Below are positions 12,711 to 25,633 of a DNA stretch of 64,000 bases, piece by piece. The notes beneath the pieces were generated by a model. That model was given only the letters and a program-made list of their open reading frames with translations, did no database searches and had not been told where the DNA came from. Source of the stretch: Apostichopus japonicus (lineage: Eukaryota > Echinodermata > Holothuroidea > Aspidochirotida > Stichopodidae); NCBI RefSeq assembly GCF_037975245.1, contig NC_092574.1, forward strand, positions 12,923,213 through 12,987,212. The letters run 5' to 3'. Position 1 is the stretch's first letter. Each line of letters starts with the position of its first letter. A program made the translations under genes and the position numbers.

Positions 12711-13004
12711 GTCTCATGTGTACAGGTTGTACCTTTGTTAAGTTGTTAATCTTCTTTTAATCTTGTCATCAGTGTGTGGTCTCCTATGTATATACTACAG
12801 CCACCTCAAGTTTGTCAGTACACTCCTCCGAAATATACATAAAAGAAAACTTCCTTTCATTCGAGAATGTAGTTTGTTTTTCCTGATATTTACTTGGTTA
12901 AAAGGCTATGCGGTGGTTGAAAGATTTTCGGTTTCGATGATGATCGTAACCTATCCATTCATGCAGGCGGAGTCTGTTCTGTGTGTGTGTGTGATGCCAC
13001 GCTT

Positions 13005-13480
13005 GTAAACACGATATCTCAAGAAGGGAAGATTGGACCAATCTAATATTTGGTGTATATGAGTACCACATTGAGTAGAAGAACCCTATTGTTTTGTGGG
13101 GAGGTCAGAGGTCATTTGGAGCCGGCCACCAGGGGCCAAATAGTGAAAACCTTGGAAACACGATATCACAAGGAGGTAAGCTTGGATCAATCTTATATTT
13201 CGTGAGTGGGAGGACCACATTTAGGAGCAAAAGCCTATACTTTTTTGTAGAGGTCAACGGTCATTTGGGGTCACCAGGGGTCAAATTGTGTAAACCTTGT
13301 AAACACGGTATCACAAGAAGGACAGCTTGGATCAATTTCGTGTAAAGGGGTACCACATTGAGTTCAAGATCCCTTTTGTTTGTGGTGGGGGTCCAAGTCC
13401 ATTTGGGGTCACTAGAGGTCAAATTGTGTAAACTTTGTAACTCAATAAGGGAAGGTTGGACTAATATTATATTTAGTATG
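13005..13480 (+). repeat. Degenerate tandem repeat, ~140-bp unit, GGTCA-rich
   Basis: Four diverged units marked by ACACGATATCTCAAGAAGG-like words at about 13009, 13157, 13303 and 13438, each containing GAGGTCA...GGTCATTTGG...GGGGTCA. Related single units appear near 25800-25920 and 58900-59330, so this is a dispersed family. Confidence 0.8.
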
Positions 13481-14216
13481 TAGTTGGTACACGTTCAGTG
13501 CAAGATTTTTGTAGGTCATTTGGAGTCGCCAAACTGCAGACGCCAAATTGTGGGTTCTTTCTTTTATAAGCTACCGTATCTCCCACCGACCAGCCTATCA
13601 GATAACCTGTGCGTTACGCCTCATACGAATAGGAGGCCGTTGGCAATTGAAAATGAGCTTATGGGTATCCGTAGAAACTAAAACTGAAAATTGGAACTAA
13701 ATTGCATTTAAATTGCATTTATTCCAACCGCTCGAAGACTTACTTTGCGTGCAAAAAGTGTACGTTCTCTTTGTAGTACAGCGGTTCTATTGGACGTTGT
13801 ACAGCAGTTCTATTGAACGTTTTCCGTCGTATTAATTTCAGGTTGGATGTAGTTTCGATGTGACCAGGCAGCGTTAATGAAACTTAACAGTTCGTCTAGT
13901 TAAATTTTTTTACTATGACCAGTGCGAAATAATAGAGTAAAACGGTCTTAGTTGGCAGTGAGTTCACGACCTATTGTCTGGATCGGCTGTTGATCTCAAT
14001 TTGAGTAGTTTCTTCCAGCAGTTGCAGCATAGATAGTCCTTAAAAGTAACGTTCGACTTTCGTCACGTTTATGATTATGGGACAACCGTAACAAACCTGG
14101 CTAGGCCTGTGAGCAATTTTAGTGTTGTCTAGGCCAGCAACGGTTGGCAGGAATAGGGTTCGTTAACACAACAACGTGAAGGATAGGCCTACCAGTCAGA
14201 ATACCAAAACACTTAA
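13481..14216. other. No gene recognised
   Basis: Unique-looking sequence. It contains a short duplicated phrase (CAGCGGTTCTATTG and CAGCAGTTCTATTG, near 13780 and 13800). No coding exon is supported. Confidence 0.4.
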
Positions 14217-14240
14217 AGGCATTGAAGACTCGCCCAAAAC
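14213..14240 (+). mobile_element. End of a TTAA-type element
   Basis: TTAA followed by AGGCATTGAAGACTCGCCC matches the left end of the element at 51978 in 18 of 19 bases. No matching right end was found nearby, so the extent is unknown. Confidence 0.5.
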
Positions 14241-14339
14241 CGGTGCCGCGCACTGAACCAGAATGAAAACATTTCATGGTTCCTTGCTGCTGTTCATTAG
14301 TTCCATTCATAGGGAAATTTCTAACAAAGCCCTAATACA

Positions 14340-14825
14340 ACAACAGTAATTTATGCTCACAAACTTTTGTTGCCAAAGTAATGCTAAGCCCTGATATCAA
14401 TTGCAACACACATCAGTGTGTGAAGACTATCTACCATTATCATCATACCAAGTTTGACGAAATTCCGACTAGTAATAGTAGCCAAGTAATTGCAATTTGG
14501 AGTATTTCACGTTTGACCTCATTAATATTCATGAAATGAGCACCAAAATCAACAGGGTTAATCTACTTACTATGGGCCACCCACTCACCAAGTATGGTAA
14601 TGATTGGTCATTCCCTTGGTGAGTTATTGTGCATACAAACTTTTCATAACGAAATAATGCTAGGCCCCCCCCCCCCTTATAAACATGCATGATATCAATT
14701 GCAACACACATCAGTGTGTGGAGACTATCTACCAATATCATCATACCAAGTTTGACGAAATTCCAATAAATAGTAGCCAAGTTATTGCAACTTGGGAGTT
14801 TTTCACGTTTGACCCATGACCTCAT
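14340..14825 (+). repeat. Duplicated ~170-bp block
   Basis: Blocks beginning near 14350 and 14640 share ATCAATTGCAACACACATCA and TACCAAGTTTGACGAAATTC. A C run (14664-14676) interrupts the second copy. Confidence 0.8.
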
Positions 14826-14837
14826 TAATATTTTTTA

Positions 14838-16620
14838 ACTTTGACCTCGTATAACTTCGCACACGAAGGTCACACGGGGGTCAACCTATTGACATTTATG
14901 ATCAGAAGGTACCTTTGACATCTGAAAATAGCATCGAAACTGTAAAAATCCCCAAAACACGAAAAGGTCACCAGAGGTCAAATTGAGGTCAAGGGTCACC
15001 CAGATGCGGGTCGACAACTGGATTACATTGAAGCAACTCCCAACCTTAACGGACAGTTCGTTCTCAAGTTATCACAAAAATACTAGTTTTTTATCATTAA
15101 TTGACCTTTGGTGACCTCGGATCACATGAAAGTTAAGTTTGAAAATATTCCCCTATACCATTTGCAACTTGTCCCAAAATATCAACCGTGTCACACCTTG
15201 GAACTGAGAGTTATTGCATTAAATGTCTGAAAATTAACTTTGACCTTGTTTAACTCCGCACACGAAGGTCACACGGGGGTCAACCCATTGACATTTATGA
15301 TCAGAAGGTACCTTTGACATCTGAAAATAGCATCGAAACTGTAAAAATCCCCAAAACATGAAAAGGTCACCAGAGGTCAAATTGAGGTCAAGGGTCACCC
15401 AGATGCGGGTCGACAATTGGATTAAATTGAAGCAACTCCCAACCCTAACGGACAATTCGTTCTCAAGTTATCGCAAAAATACTAGTTTTTTATCATTAAT
15501 TGACCTTTGGTGACCTCGGATCACATGACCGTTAAGTTTGAAAATATTCCCCTATACCATTTGCAACTTGTCCCAAAATATCAACCGTGTCACACCTTGG
15601 AACTGGAAATTATTGCACTATATGTCTGAAAATTTACTTTGACCTCATATAACTTCACACACAAAGGTCACCTGGGGTAAACCTATTGACATTTTTGATT
15701 GGTGAGACGTGAATATAGCATCAAAACTGTAAAAGTTCAAACATTTTTTTCTTTGCCCATTTTCTCACCCAAAATACTAGTTTTTTAACATTAATTGACC
15801 TTTGATGACCTCGGATCACATGTCCGTTAAGTTTGAAAATATTCCTCTATACCATTTGCAACTTGTCCCAAAATATCAACCTTGTTACACCTTGGCACTG
15901 GGAGTTATTGCATTAAATGTCTGAAAATTAACTTTGACCTTGTATAACTTTACACACAAAGGTCACCCGGGTGTCAACCCATTGACATTTTTGATCGGAA
16001 GGTACCTTTGATATCCAAATCTAGCATCAAAACCAAACATTTTCTTTTTCGCCCGTTTTCTCCCAAACTAAGCACATTTTTTCTAATGTGACCTTTGACC
16101 TTTTGACCTTGGTTTCAAATGTAGTTTGATCTGCTGATTCCAAAAATCAACACGATAAGTCTGTACAGCCATCCTAACTCCGACCGAAAACTTTGACCCC
16201 ATATAAGTTCGCACACGAAGGTCACACGGGGGTCAACCTATCGATATTTATGATCGGAAGTACCTTTGACATCTGAAAATAGCATCGAAACTGTAAAAAT
16301 CCCCAAAACATGAAAAGGTCACCAGAGGTCAAATTGAGGTCAAGGGTCACCCAGATGTGGGTCGACAATTGGATTACACTGAAGCAACTCCCAACCCTAA
16401 CGGATAATTCGTTCTCAAGTTATCGCAAAAATACTAGTTTTTTAACATTAATTGACCTTTGGTGACCTCAGATCACATGACCGTTAAGTTTCAAAATGTT
16501 CCCCTAACCAGTTCACAACTAGTCCCAAAATGTCAACCTTGTCGCACATTGGCACTGGGAGTTATTGCAGTTTTAGTATTTTGGGTTTTTGGACCATAAC
16601 TGACCTTTGGTGACCTTTGT
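14838..16620 (+). repeat. Tandem repeat, ~400-bp unit, nuclear-receptor-like half-sites
   Basis: Units begin at CTTTGACCTCGTATAACTTC-like words near 14838, 15238, 15639, 15933 and 16190; the third and fourth are shortened. Each full unit carries AGGTCA words in direct-repeat spacing: at 14965-14998 the gaps between successive half-sites are 4, 5 and 1 bases. The same cluster recurs at 15364-15397 and 16316-16349. The TGACCTTTGGTGACCT motif adds another gap-4 pair in each unit. No coding frame runs through. Confidence 0.9.
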
Positions 16621-16731
16621 GGGCACCAAAAACAATAGGGTTCATCTACTCACTATGGGCCACCCACCCACCAAGTTTGATCATGATCAGTCAATCCCTT
16701 GTTGAGTTATCGTGCATACAAGCTAAAGCGT

Positions 16732-16787
16732 CACACACACACACACACACACACACACGTACACACATACATACACACACACACACG
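16732..16787 (+). repeat. (CA)n microsatellite
   Basis: Interrupted CA tract ending the GGTCA-rich repeat block. It is followed by AACCTGAATACATAGGTTCC and then by AAGGAACC. Confidence 0.95.
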
Positions 16788-16831
16788 CCAACCTGAATAC
16801 ATAGGTTCCTTTGCTTTTAGCAAGGAACCAA

Positions 16832-17000
16832 AAAGTTAACTTTTCGTTGCTTGCAAGTGAAGTTTTTCTCTTGTCGCTACAAAATGCATGCAGACAGTAT
16901 CTTTACCAGGCCCTGAGATGTCCATCGCTGTCTCGGCGTGTCGCGAACTACCAGAAAAGATACACATTTATCGCCTTTGCAACAACAAAAAATTTTCACC
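16832..17000 (+). repeat. Relic related to the element at 51978
   Basis: GTTGCTTGCAAGTGA, GTCGCTACAAAATGC and CTGAGATGTCCATCGCTGT occur here and, in the same order, inside the TTAA-flanked element at 51978-52341. This marks a dispersed transposon family. Confidence 0.7.
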
Positions 17001-17523
17001 TCAAAAAAAAAGTAAGACCAAAAAAATGTTACGACGAACAAAGGTTTCAAATCTCTCCCCAAAAAATTTGCGGTTTAATATTGTTCCTCTGAAGATGCAA
17101 ACTGAGCGAAAAAAGTGACATAAAACAAAATAGGGTACCAAAACAGGTACTTTATTAACTTTTCAAGACAGAACACCTATTTTTGGCGCAAATAAAAACT
17201 GCCAAAATTGACCCCAAAACGATTTCGCCCAAATGACGTAACAGGAGTTAATCGATGCTCAGTAGCCCAAATCTGCAACTCCCAGGTCCATATCTGCTTC
17301 CGTTCGGGAGATACGTGGTCCTAAAATTCAAGGTAGAAATACGTGACTGTTCTTTATAAGTGCACAATTTGGAAAAACCCCCTCTTTTCAGCCCCCTCTC
17401 TTGTCCTCTCTGAAACACCCATCGACATTAAAATGAGACGTGGAGTAGAAGACCGTCTTTGTTATACACCAATTTCGTGTAATTATCTGACCAGGAAAGG
17501 CTTTTTGTTTATATTATTTCTAT

Positions 17524-17998
17524 TTGCGCCAAAAATAGGTGTTTTGTCTTGAAAAGTTAAAAAAGTACCTCTATTTGGTACCCAATTCGAAAATAAACTT
17601 CAGATTCGTAACCAGCGTGTCGCGAACTACCAGAAAAGATACACATTTATCGCCTTTACGCCCTCTTATGACACTTTTTTCGCTCAGTTTGCAACTTCAT
17701 AGGGACAATAGAAAAGCGAAAAACTTTTAGGGCCAACAAAAGATTTTAATCCTTTGTTCGTCGTAAAAGTTTTTCGCTCTTACTTTTTTTGAGGCGAAAA
17801 AAGCGATAAATGTGTATCTTTTCTGGTAGTTCGCGACACGCTGATTACGAATCTGAAATTTATTTTCGAATTGGGTGTTGTGTGAGGGCGTGGGAGGCAA
17901 AAAACCGTTCGGGAGCTGAAGTTTATTTTCGAATTGGGTACCAAATAGAGGTATTTTTTTAACTTTTTAAGACAAAACACCTATTTTTGGCGCAAATA
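17524..17998. repeat. Long inverted repeat (~130-bp arms)
   Basis: The arm at 17524-17656 (GCGCCAAAAATAGGTGTTTT through GTGTCGCGAACTACCAG to TTATCGCC) returns in reverse complement at 17801-17998, where an extra copy of ATTTTCGAATTGGGT is inserted. A further reversed piece sits at 17130-17190 and another forward piece at 16937-16980. The arms could form a hairpin. Confidence 0.85.
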
Positions 17999-18215
17999 GA
18001 AATAATATAAACAAAAAGCCTTTCCCGGTCGCGAGTTTTTTTTATGCAGGTAGGTTCGTACCATTGTGTATATTGAAAGCCAATCACAGCCAAGTTCATT
18101 TTGACGTCATCAAATATGCACGTGTCACTCACTCTAAAGCAGTAAGATTTGTAAACAATGTCGATCTGATGCTGTATGAGCATTGTGAGTTCGAATCTCA
18201 CATCTGCCGAAAATT

Positions 18216-18645
18216 TTTGTTGTTGTCATTAGCTCGTTTTTATCTTTTATTTTCTCCCAAACCAAGCATTTTTTTGTTCAGAAATCTTTTTCATTTCTTC
18301 GCATTTTATAACTTCCCAAGTGCAACCTTTACTGTGAACTCAATACAAATACAGTATTGTCTTCAACACATCACATACAACAAGAAAAAATGTTCCTCCG
18401 ATTCTTTCTTAGATAAATGCTAGATTTTTATCTTTTTTTGTTGTTGTCATTAGCTCGTTTTTATCTTTTATTTTCACCCAAACCAAGCATTTTTTGTTCA
18501 GAAATCTTTTTCATTTCTTTGCATTTTTATAACTTCCCAAGTGCAACCTTTACTGTGAACTCAATACAAATACAGTATTGTCTTCAACACATCACATACA
18601 ACATGAAAAAATGTTCCTCTGATTCTTTCTTAGATAAATGCTAGA
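18216..18645 (+). repeat. Tandem duplication, ~220-bp unit
   Basis: Two nearly identical copies (18216-18425 and 18436-18645), each running from TTGTTGTTGTCATTAGCTCG to TTCTTAGATAAATGCTAGA. Open frames across them simply repeat the same residues and are not gene evidence. Confidence 0.95.
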
Positions 18646-19994
18646 TCTTTTGTAATGTGTGTCACTGAAGCTGTGAAGGCAAAACTTAGAAGAATGATTA
18701 TTAGGCCTAACCTATTAGCCTTTTAATGATACAATTTGTAGGTCTGTTATTATTTCAATTTTCAATGACTGTCTAAGTAATAATACTTTGTGTCAACTGC
18801 AAATTTCGCAAATCTACTCCCTGAACAATTCGTATGCACAATGATACGTTAAGAAGATCACTAAGATAGGAAATTTGTGGCAAAGAATTTTTACCAGGTT
18901 TCCAAAATTTTGGAACGAACACAGATTTCATATTAAAAAACTAAAAATTAAGTCGGTGTATGGCTAAAGCTAAAGGAATAGCTTCGCTAGAGATTACTGC
19001 AGCAATGTTGTTGCATCAGGCTAGCACGTCGGCTGAGGTTAGTTCCAGGGAAGTTGAACTGTGACGTACTTCCGTTTTCAAAAGCCCTCACTAGTATTCC
19101 TATGGCACCTCGGAACTAACCTCAGCCTTGCTTTGTACGGCAAGAAAGTACCAGCGCGAAGTACAAACACTATGCGGTATGCCTTTGACATAACTAAAGT
19201 GATAAAGTTTACATAAATCACTCCAAATGGTGATATCGTGTGCCGCATTTCGCCAAAAATGTGGCAGTGTACTGCAGCTTCACAGGTAATTATTAAGAAG
19301 CGATAGCAGAAGCATTTACATAGGAATATAATTACTTTAGTGTCGTCTGCCCATCTAATGATCTAGTGAGTAGTGCTATATTGTTATTCACTGGACCTTG
19401 GAAAGTTGGATGTAGGCTAGTTAGCCTACTGTAGGCCCCTAGGCCTAGACCAGCTATACGGCTGTCCTTTTGGATGCGAAATGACTTAAGCCTAATGACA
19501 GCAATTATCACCACCTCATTTTACTTATCTTTATCCTTCTTTATCCTTTATCCCTAACGATAGATCCACATGCCAGAATAACTGAAGATGACATTTACAT
19601 AGCCTACCTTGCCCTTGGTCTACTGAAGAGCCATACTGGAAAGTACGAACTTTCACACAAAAATCTTTGGCGTATGGAAGTGTTCGCCAATAAATTTGGC
19701 GTAGGGCGTACATTACTGCCCCAGGGAAAAGTACAACAGTTGGCGTATCGCGTAGGCGTGGAGGAAAATTCAGCCGCAACAGTGCAAGTGACGCAACATG
19801 GTTCATACCATCGAGTTTAATAAATCTGGAGAAACTTTCACACAGTAAATACGTGCGTACCATGCATGGAGGGTCATGTGATGTGTTCCAGGGTGGTACT
19901 AATATATTACTATCACTATTACGCATGATGATTTCACCCAAATTTTCATTACACGAAACCTCCATATATACAATTACAGATGTAAGTTATATGG
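18646..19994. other. No gene recognised
   Basis: Contains a 16-bp perfect inverted repeat (19031-19127). A 144-codon open frame on the minus strand (19531-19965) has no recognised domain. Because it lies next to a transposon fragment, it is probably repeat-derived. Confidence 0.4.
19031..19127. repeat. Short inverted repeat, 16-bp perfect arms
   Basis: GGCTGAGGTTAGTTCC at 19031-19046 and its exact reverse complement at 19112-19127, separated by 65 bases. It may be a small foldback element. Confidence 0.8.
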
Positions 19995-20093
19995 TCCGGG
20001 AAGTGCCATTTCCTGCGATCTGGGAGGCATTATTGACCAAAACTTTTTGTGTACGCTCCGCGCCAACCGATGGTGGTGCTCCGCTTAGATAGT
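19995..20093 (-). mobile_element. Fragment of the CAGGCGCGTA transposon family
   Basis: In reverse complement, this 100-bp piece matches the interior of the elements at 49179 and 63372: shared words are CTATCTAAGCGGAGC, CCATCGGTTGGCGCG and CTCCCAGATCGC. Neither terminal repeat is present. Confidence 0.75.
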
Positions 20094-23000
20094 GTGGCGT
20101 ACAAATACAGAACAAAACCACATCCACCTTGGCGTATTTCTTTGGCATATGGTCACAGTTCTTTCCAGTCTGAAGAGTAAGATTCTAACGTAGGTTCGCC
20201 TAGGTCATAACGAAGCCTACAATATTTCAGTCTATTAATATATCTACTAGAATTGTACAAATATTCAAACACATTCTCCATTTGCAACATATTCCCAACA
20301 ATGTACAAGTTAGTGTGGCAAAAGGGTCTAGGGCCTAAGCAGTAAAGCAGGCTAAAGCCTAGCCAGTAATCAGAGTCTTGAGGTAGGCTAGGCCAAAGCC
20401 TATAGCCAGGTATGTTCTGGATAGTAACTTTAATTACAGGCAATTTGCATAAATTTACTCAACTATGATTTAAAGGCCTAATGATATTCACATACCATGT
20501 TTGGACAAAGCTTTGTAGGCAATACAACACACTCAAGCCACTACTCGTGATAACATCTCATCTATTGATGACAATATGTGACTGAATGTAGATATGCATC
20601 AAACTGTTTGCACTCTCACTTCATAAGGTGGGATCTGTTATCCTGCATAATCTACTACCCACTTTGCAACATTAACATTTAACTGAAAACTGCATGCACA
20701 GACTAATATGGAAATATTACACAAAAGTAGGTGTGTGGAAAGAGGGAGGGGAGTGGGGTGGAAGGTGAAGGGAGGGTCGCTTCTTCACTGCATTTTCCTG
20801 GGACAACTATGGCACTATCTGAGTGGAGCACTAAAATAATACAAGCAAGAAAATGTTTGCCATATGCTTCTCTGATACCGGAAATGACACTTTCCAGACA
20901 TTAAAAGTTGCATAAAGCACTCCACTTGTTCATAAGAGGCGAGAAAATGTTTCAAAGTTGGTTCTTATAAGTCAGGAGTATAGTAATTACTACTCTAATC
21001 TGGTCACCATAACATGTCTCTCTTGTGAAAAGTACACCTACTCTTTCGGAAAAATGGGTAAAATCAAATTCCGTTTTCAAAGTCGAATGGACAATGTATG
21101 TATGACGACTTATAAATGATCTGGCTCTTTGCCTCACTTTTCTCAAGGCTTCACTGCTTCAACACACGATTACTTTAATTATGTCCCATTGAGATACTTT
21201 TCTTGACTCACAGGCAAAATGTTTATCGATCCTTCCATACAGAATCTCATATAATCTTTGATACAGCAGTTTTTTTTATTCTCGTATATTCTCCTATAGG
21301 CAAATATGGAGAATAGATGTGCAATACAGTGTGTCAGTTGTGAGAAGCATGTCCTCTACCTTGCACACCATGTAGGCAGGCAACACCAGATGAAGGACAA
21401 AGGCCAAAGATTGCGACTTAAGTACTAGTGAGGACAAATGTAAGTAGCAAATGTTTGTGAAAAGTATCATATTCACACAATGTAAGAAGTAAAGTTCTAA
21501 TATTTTGACAAGTAAAATTACTGCCTTTTTTTATTGAGGAACTCACATTCTTCTTCCAATTTGAATGACAGCATCTAGCTCTCTCCTTTTCTGCTCAATC
21601 AGCATGGAATTGTAGTAGCATCCTGTACTTCTGCCCTTAATCAAAAGTACTTTTATTGCAAGTTACTTTCAGATATAACCCTTCACGGTTCAAAAGGTCT
21701 CCTGTTAGAAATAACCCTTCACAGTTCACAAGGTCTCACTGTTAGATCTAAAGATGCAGTACTTTAAGTGGCTAGACCATGTTTCATATTGTGTGATGTG
21801 ACTCCAGTCAGTCAGTAACTCTATTCCAGCTAGATCTGAAGATGTTGTAAGTGGCTAGACCATGTTTTGTGTTGTGTGATGTTACTCCAGTCAGTCAGTA
21901 ACTTTATTTGGCAGTGGATAACTTTGATTTGTCCAGTGGAAAATCCTGGAAAAGTAAAGAAATTTCAGTTTCAACCCTGATAGTTATTGAAATATTTGAT
22001 AGCCAAGTACTGTAACAAATTTGTGTTGAGATAATACTAATAGTATGAAATGTTATAAAAAGGTGAAGCTAATATGCATAATCAAACCAGGTTTTGAGAC
22101 TGAAGACTTTTATTAACTTGGAGATAGTGAGCTTGGTGTCTTGGTAGCACATGCAATAAAAATACTATTTTCATGTCATAATATTTACTCACAATACTTT
22201 TGTTAAATTTTGAAAGTAAATATTTTATCAAAATGCCACACTTTTGGACCCATAATGTATTGAATAACCCATAATGTAAGTTTCTAAGATAGTAACCATG
22301 TTTTAATTTATTTGTATCTTCACAGAGGGGCAATCCTATACTGTACAGTAGTTACTCAGATTTTGATGGCGACTAGAGTAAAGAATTTAAGTGATGACAC
22401 ACTGGAAGGAAAACCTGCAGATAGAAATAGATGGAAGTATGTTGAAATAAAGTATTCAGAGAATGAATTGTGACTTGAATATATGGCATATTGCAGTGAT
22501 TTTTTGATGGACAGGAGAGTTTGCAGCTAATCAATTCATTTTGCTGCCATCTTAAAGTGTTTAAATGATTACCTGCTTAAATATAGATATCGTACAACAT
22601 GGTGGATACCAAATCAAATTCATCAGTTGCGCTATTATGCCTTGGTTAAATATTTTGTAAAAAGTGTGATGTTTGTTGACATAATTTTCAAATTCATCCT
22701 CAAAGCATAATTTGTTGAACTGATGAATTTCAAATAGACATAAAATAGCAATGAAAAATGAACTAATTGACATGATTATAGCAAAGTATGGTCTGTGAAG
22801 GGGTGTGTCTCTTGTCTCAGGACTGATAGATGGGGACCTAGGTAGACTCACAGATGGCTGGAACAGTTAAGGATCAACTTACAAACAGTTCCAGTCTGAG
22901 ACAGTGAGTATGGTTTATTATCCTTGGTCAGATTGTAGGAATGAATATCTCTGATATGGGTAGTCAGTCTGTCATTGTGCAAGCCAAGGATGAACCTTGC

Positions 23001-24624
23001 CATATCAGAGGCTGTAGAATGTTTGCATTTTGACAAGAGTGTCCTGTTCATCAGTAGTTTAATTACCTAGCCTTTTGGCCATATATTGTATGTCCAGTTA
23101 GACTTTGGCAGAAAGCTCATTAGTGGCATGATGAAAGTGGTCCTTCCAGAAATTGGTGAAGTAGAGGGGTTAGAAAGGGATTTTCATGACATCTGTAAAA
23201 GGGCAGACTGTGTCCTATGGATACTTGATTTAAGTCTCCTATGAATAGAAATGATGTGTGTTTTGTGAGTCTCGAAAATTCAGGTTATGGAGAAATGACA
23301 GACCAAGTTCAGCATTCTCTTATTAATGATAGCCTATATAAATATCAGGTACGCCTAAGCATTTCTCACTGGTCAGAGGTTGAGCACTGGTGCATGACTT
23401 GATGATAATTTTGGTTTGTAACCTAAAATATCCCCATCATCAACTCTCAGGCTGAATTTACTTATTCATGTTCTTGTTTGATGATTTGTACATCTTTGGT
23501 TGTGGCTATGTGCATGCAGGCATTTCTGATTATTTTTTCATACAGACTATATGTGTGAGCTAACATTGGCTATGCTTGTCCAGTCAGGCTGTGAATCGGA
23601 ATTCCTGTTCATGGGTCAATTATACTATCTTTCACTTGCATCATTTCAGGAAAGCAGGAATTGTTGCTTGCAGTGCTGAACTGTTTTTATCCAAGCTTAC
23701 AGTGGCTTTTCTTATTGATTAATGTTGAATGTGTTTCTGTAATTTTATAATTTTTGTGGTTGTAATTTCATGTTTGTCCTGTAATTTTTATTTCTGTTCT
23801 CTTTCCATTTTAGCTGTCATTTCCTTGCCCAACATGCTGTTACATTGGAAAAGCACTTTTATCTATGGTTCATCATTGTTTATACAACTACAATCATGGC
23901 AATCTAATGTTTTACAAATATCTAAGTAAAATCACAACTTCAGTAGCAGTATCTCGAGGCCAGCCAATTTGAAGAAGTTCAGATTTACCATTTAAAAATT
24001 CATAAAATATAGTATTTTCCCATGTGACCTAATTAATATGATCTGAGCAACCAATAGTGAGGCATATAGCAGGGCTCTAAGCCAGGTTCACTTGTCCAAA
24101 ATCAAGTCCAAGTCAACATGTCCTGAGTCCAAGCCATGTCAGAATTAGAGTAAAGGCCGGGACAAGAATATCAGAGTGGAGAATCCAGTTGAAACATAAT
24201 TTTGATTTTTGTTGATCACACCAACTTGGCTGGCCTGGATGTATTGCCATTGCTAATGTTGTTTGTGATTGTACTTAAATATTTGCAAATATTGGATTGC
24301 CATTGTGTTATCGATAAGGCATGATAAGTATGGACAGTTTGTCAACTGCTTGTGACAATTAGGATTCAAAGACATTTTAAAACTCTTGGCATAGTAGTGT
24401 TAATGAAGCAGTCTACGAGTCATGTATTACAAGTTTTCCCTGTCATATTGTATGGGAGGGGGCAGAAGAGAGTAAAGGAGGCTATTGGGGAATGGTGGGT
24501 ATGGGTGTGGAGGAGGGGTAGGGAAAGATTAAACTTTGGAATAGGAGGACTCCCAGAAAAGTTGTCCATAGCTGTTTAAAACTATGAATGCATCATTATA
24601 ACCTCAAACCTTGTTTATTTTCAG
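20094..24624. other. No gene recognised
   Basis: AT-rich. It contains a degraded piece of the CAGGCGCGTA transposon family (about 20843-20912) and tandem blocks at 21670-21905. Minus-strand frames at 22561-22851 and 22848-23051 show no known domain. Part may be 5' flank or intron of the SET-domain gene downstream. Confidence 0.4.
21670..21905 (+). repeat. Short tandem duplications
   Basis: ATAACCCTTCAC occurs twice near 21677-21722. Then a ~77-bp block with GTGGCTAGACCATGTTT and ACTCCAGTCAGTCAGTAACT occurs twice (about 21768 and 21850). Confidence 0.85.
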
Positions 24625-24713
24625 TGTGATAATCACCATGCAAAGCTGAAAGATCATCATTCAAGGGACTCGTGCGAAGAGACCAGCAAGAAAGTTAAAA
24701 TCCTAGATTAGAG
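24625..24713 (+). other. Possible untranslated or broken exon
   Basis: A good acceptor (TTGTTTATTTTCAG) and a GTGAGA donor bound 89 bases. One frame is open for 28 codons (HHAKLKDHHSRDSCEETSKK within it) but meets TAG at 24709-24711, two bases before the donor. It could be a 5' UTR exon of the downstream SET gene, or a coding exon ended by a mutation. Confidence 0.35.
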
Positions 24714-25633
24714 GTGAGAGGTTTGATCAGACATAGTGAAGTCTGCATGTTTTTGTGTGATTATGTGTGTGTGTATGTCTTATAATGGAATCTTGGGTTA
24801 TATAGTTAAATGAGCCAATATGCCATGTTATGTTGGATTGTTGGTACTCATGCCATAAATTAATTATGAATTAAGTTTTCAATATATACACAACTATAAA
24901 GTAGGTAAAATTTCATCAAGCATGGAATGTGCTGCTGTACACATAAATTGACCTTACCAAAATTTGAAAACTTTATTATAACTCAAACATAAAATGTAAA
25001 AACAAATTTTATGGACCAATACAAGATTTCTACATGCCAATAATTGGGTGAATGTTTTGTTACATTTCATAAAGTTGTATTTGTGTTGTGTGGATCATTC
25101 CATTCTAATGCCAATTAGTCCAAAAACATATCATGACTGTTACATTTAATAATTGTGGTTTTTTTTACCAGATTTTCTTGGTTGATTACTGTAGGTGTTA
25201 ACATGTACTAGTGAGAAATTATCATATTGGAGAATATTTTACCATTTTGTTAAATTTGCTAAACTAGAATGTTAATTCCTGTATGGCTATAACATTATTT
25301 TATTTTTTCCATTTGGATTGAACTCATGTAAATATGATTATTATCATTACTTTATCAACAATGCAGATTTGAACAATTTGCACTTTTTAGTAAAAGTTAA
25401 TTAATAACAACTTTTGTGGCTAATAGCTCATTTTTGGCAAGGAAGTCATTTCTATTGGTGGTTGATCATATGCAAACTCATCCCTTACTAATTTAATTAT
25501 GTGATTAATTGTTGGTAAACAATGAAAAGTTCACACTAACTATCATTTCATGCGAAAAAATGATCAGTAGTGCAAACAAGCCATGATATTTCGACTGGTC
25601 TAGGTTGTCATTACATATTTTTCTTTTATATAG

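Noticed and set aside
19531-19965. 144-codon minus-strand frame, among the longest in the window
   Set aside because: No domain recognised, next to a transposon fragment, and no neighbouring exons in compatible phase.
22561-23051. Minus-strand gene from two adjoining frames (96 and 67 codons)
   Set aside because: Some residues look protein-like, but no domain was recognised and no phase-consistent splice pair was found.
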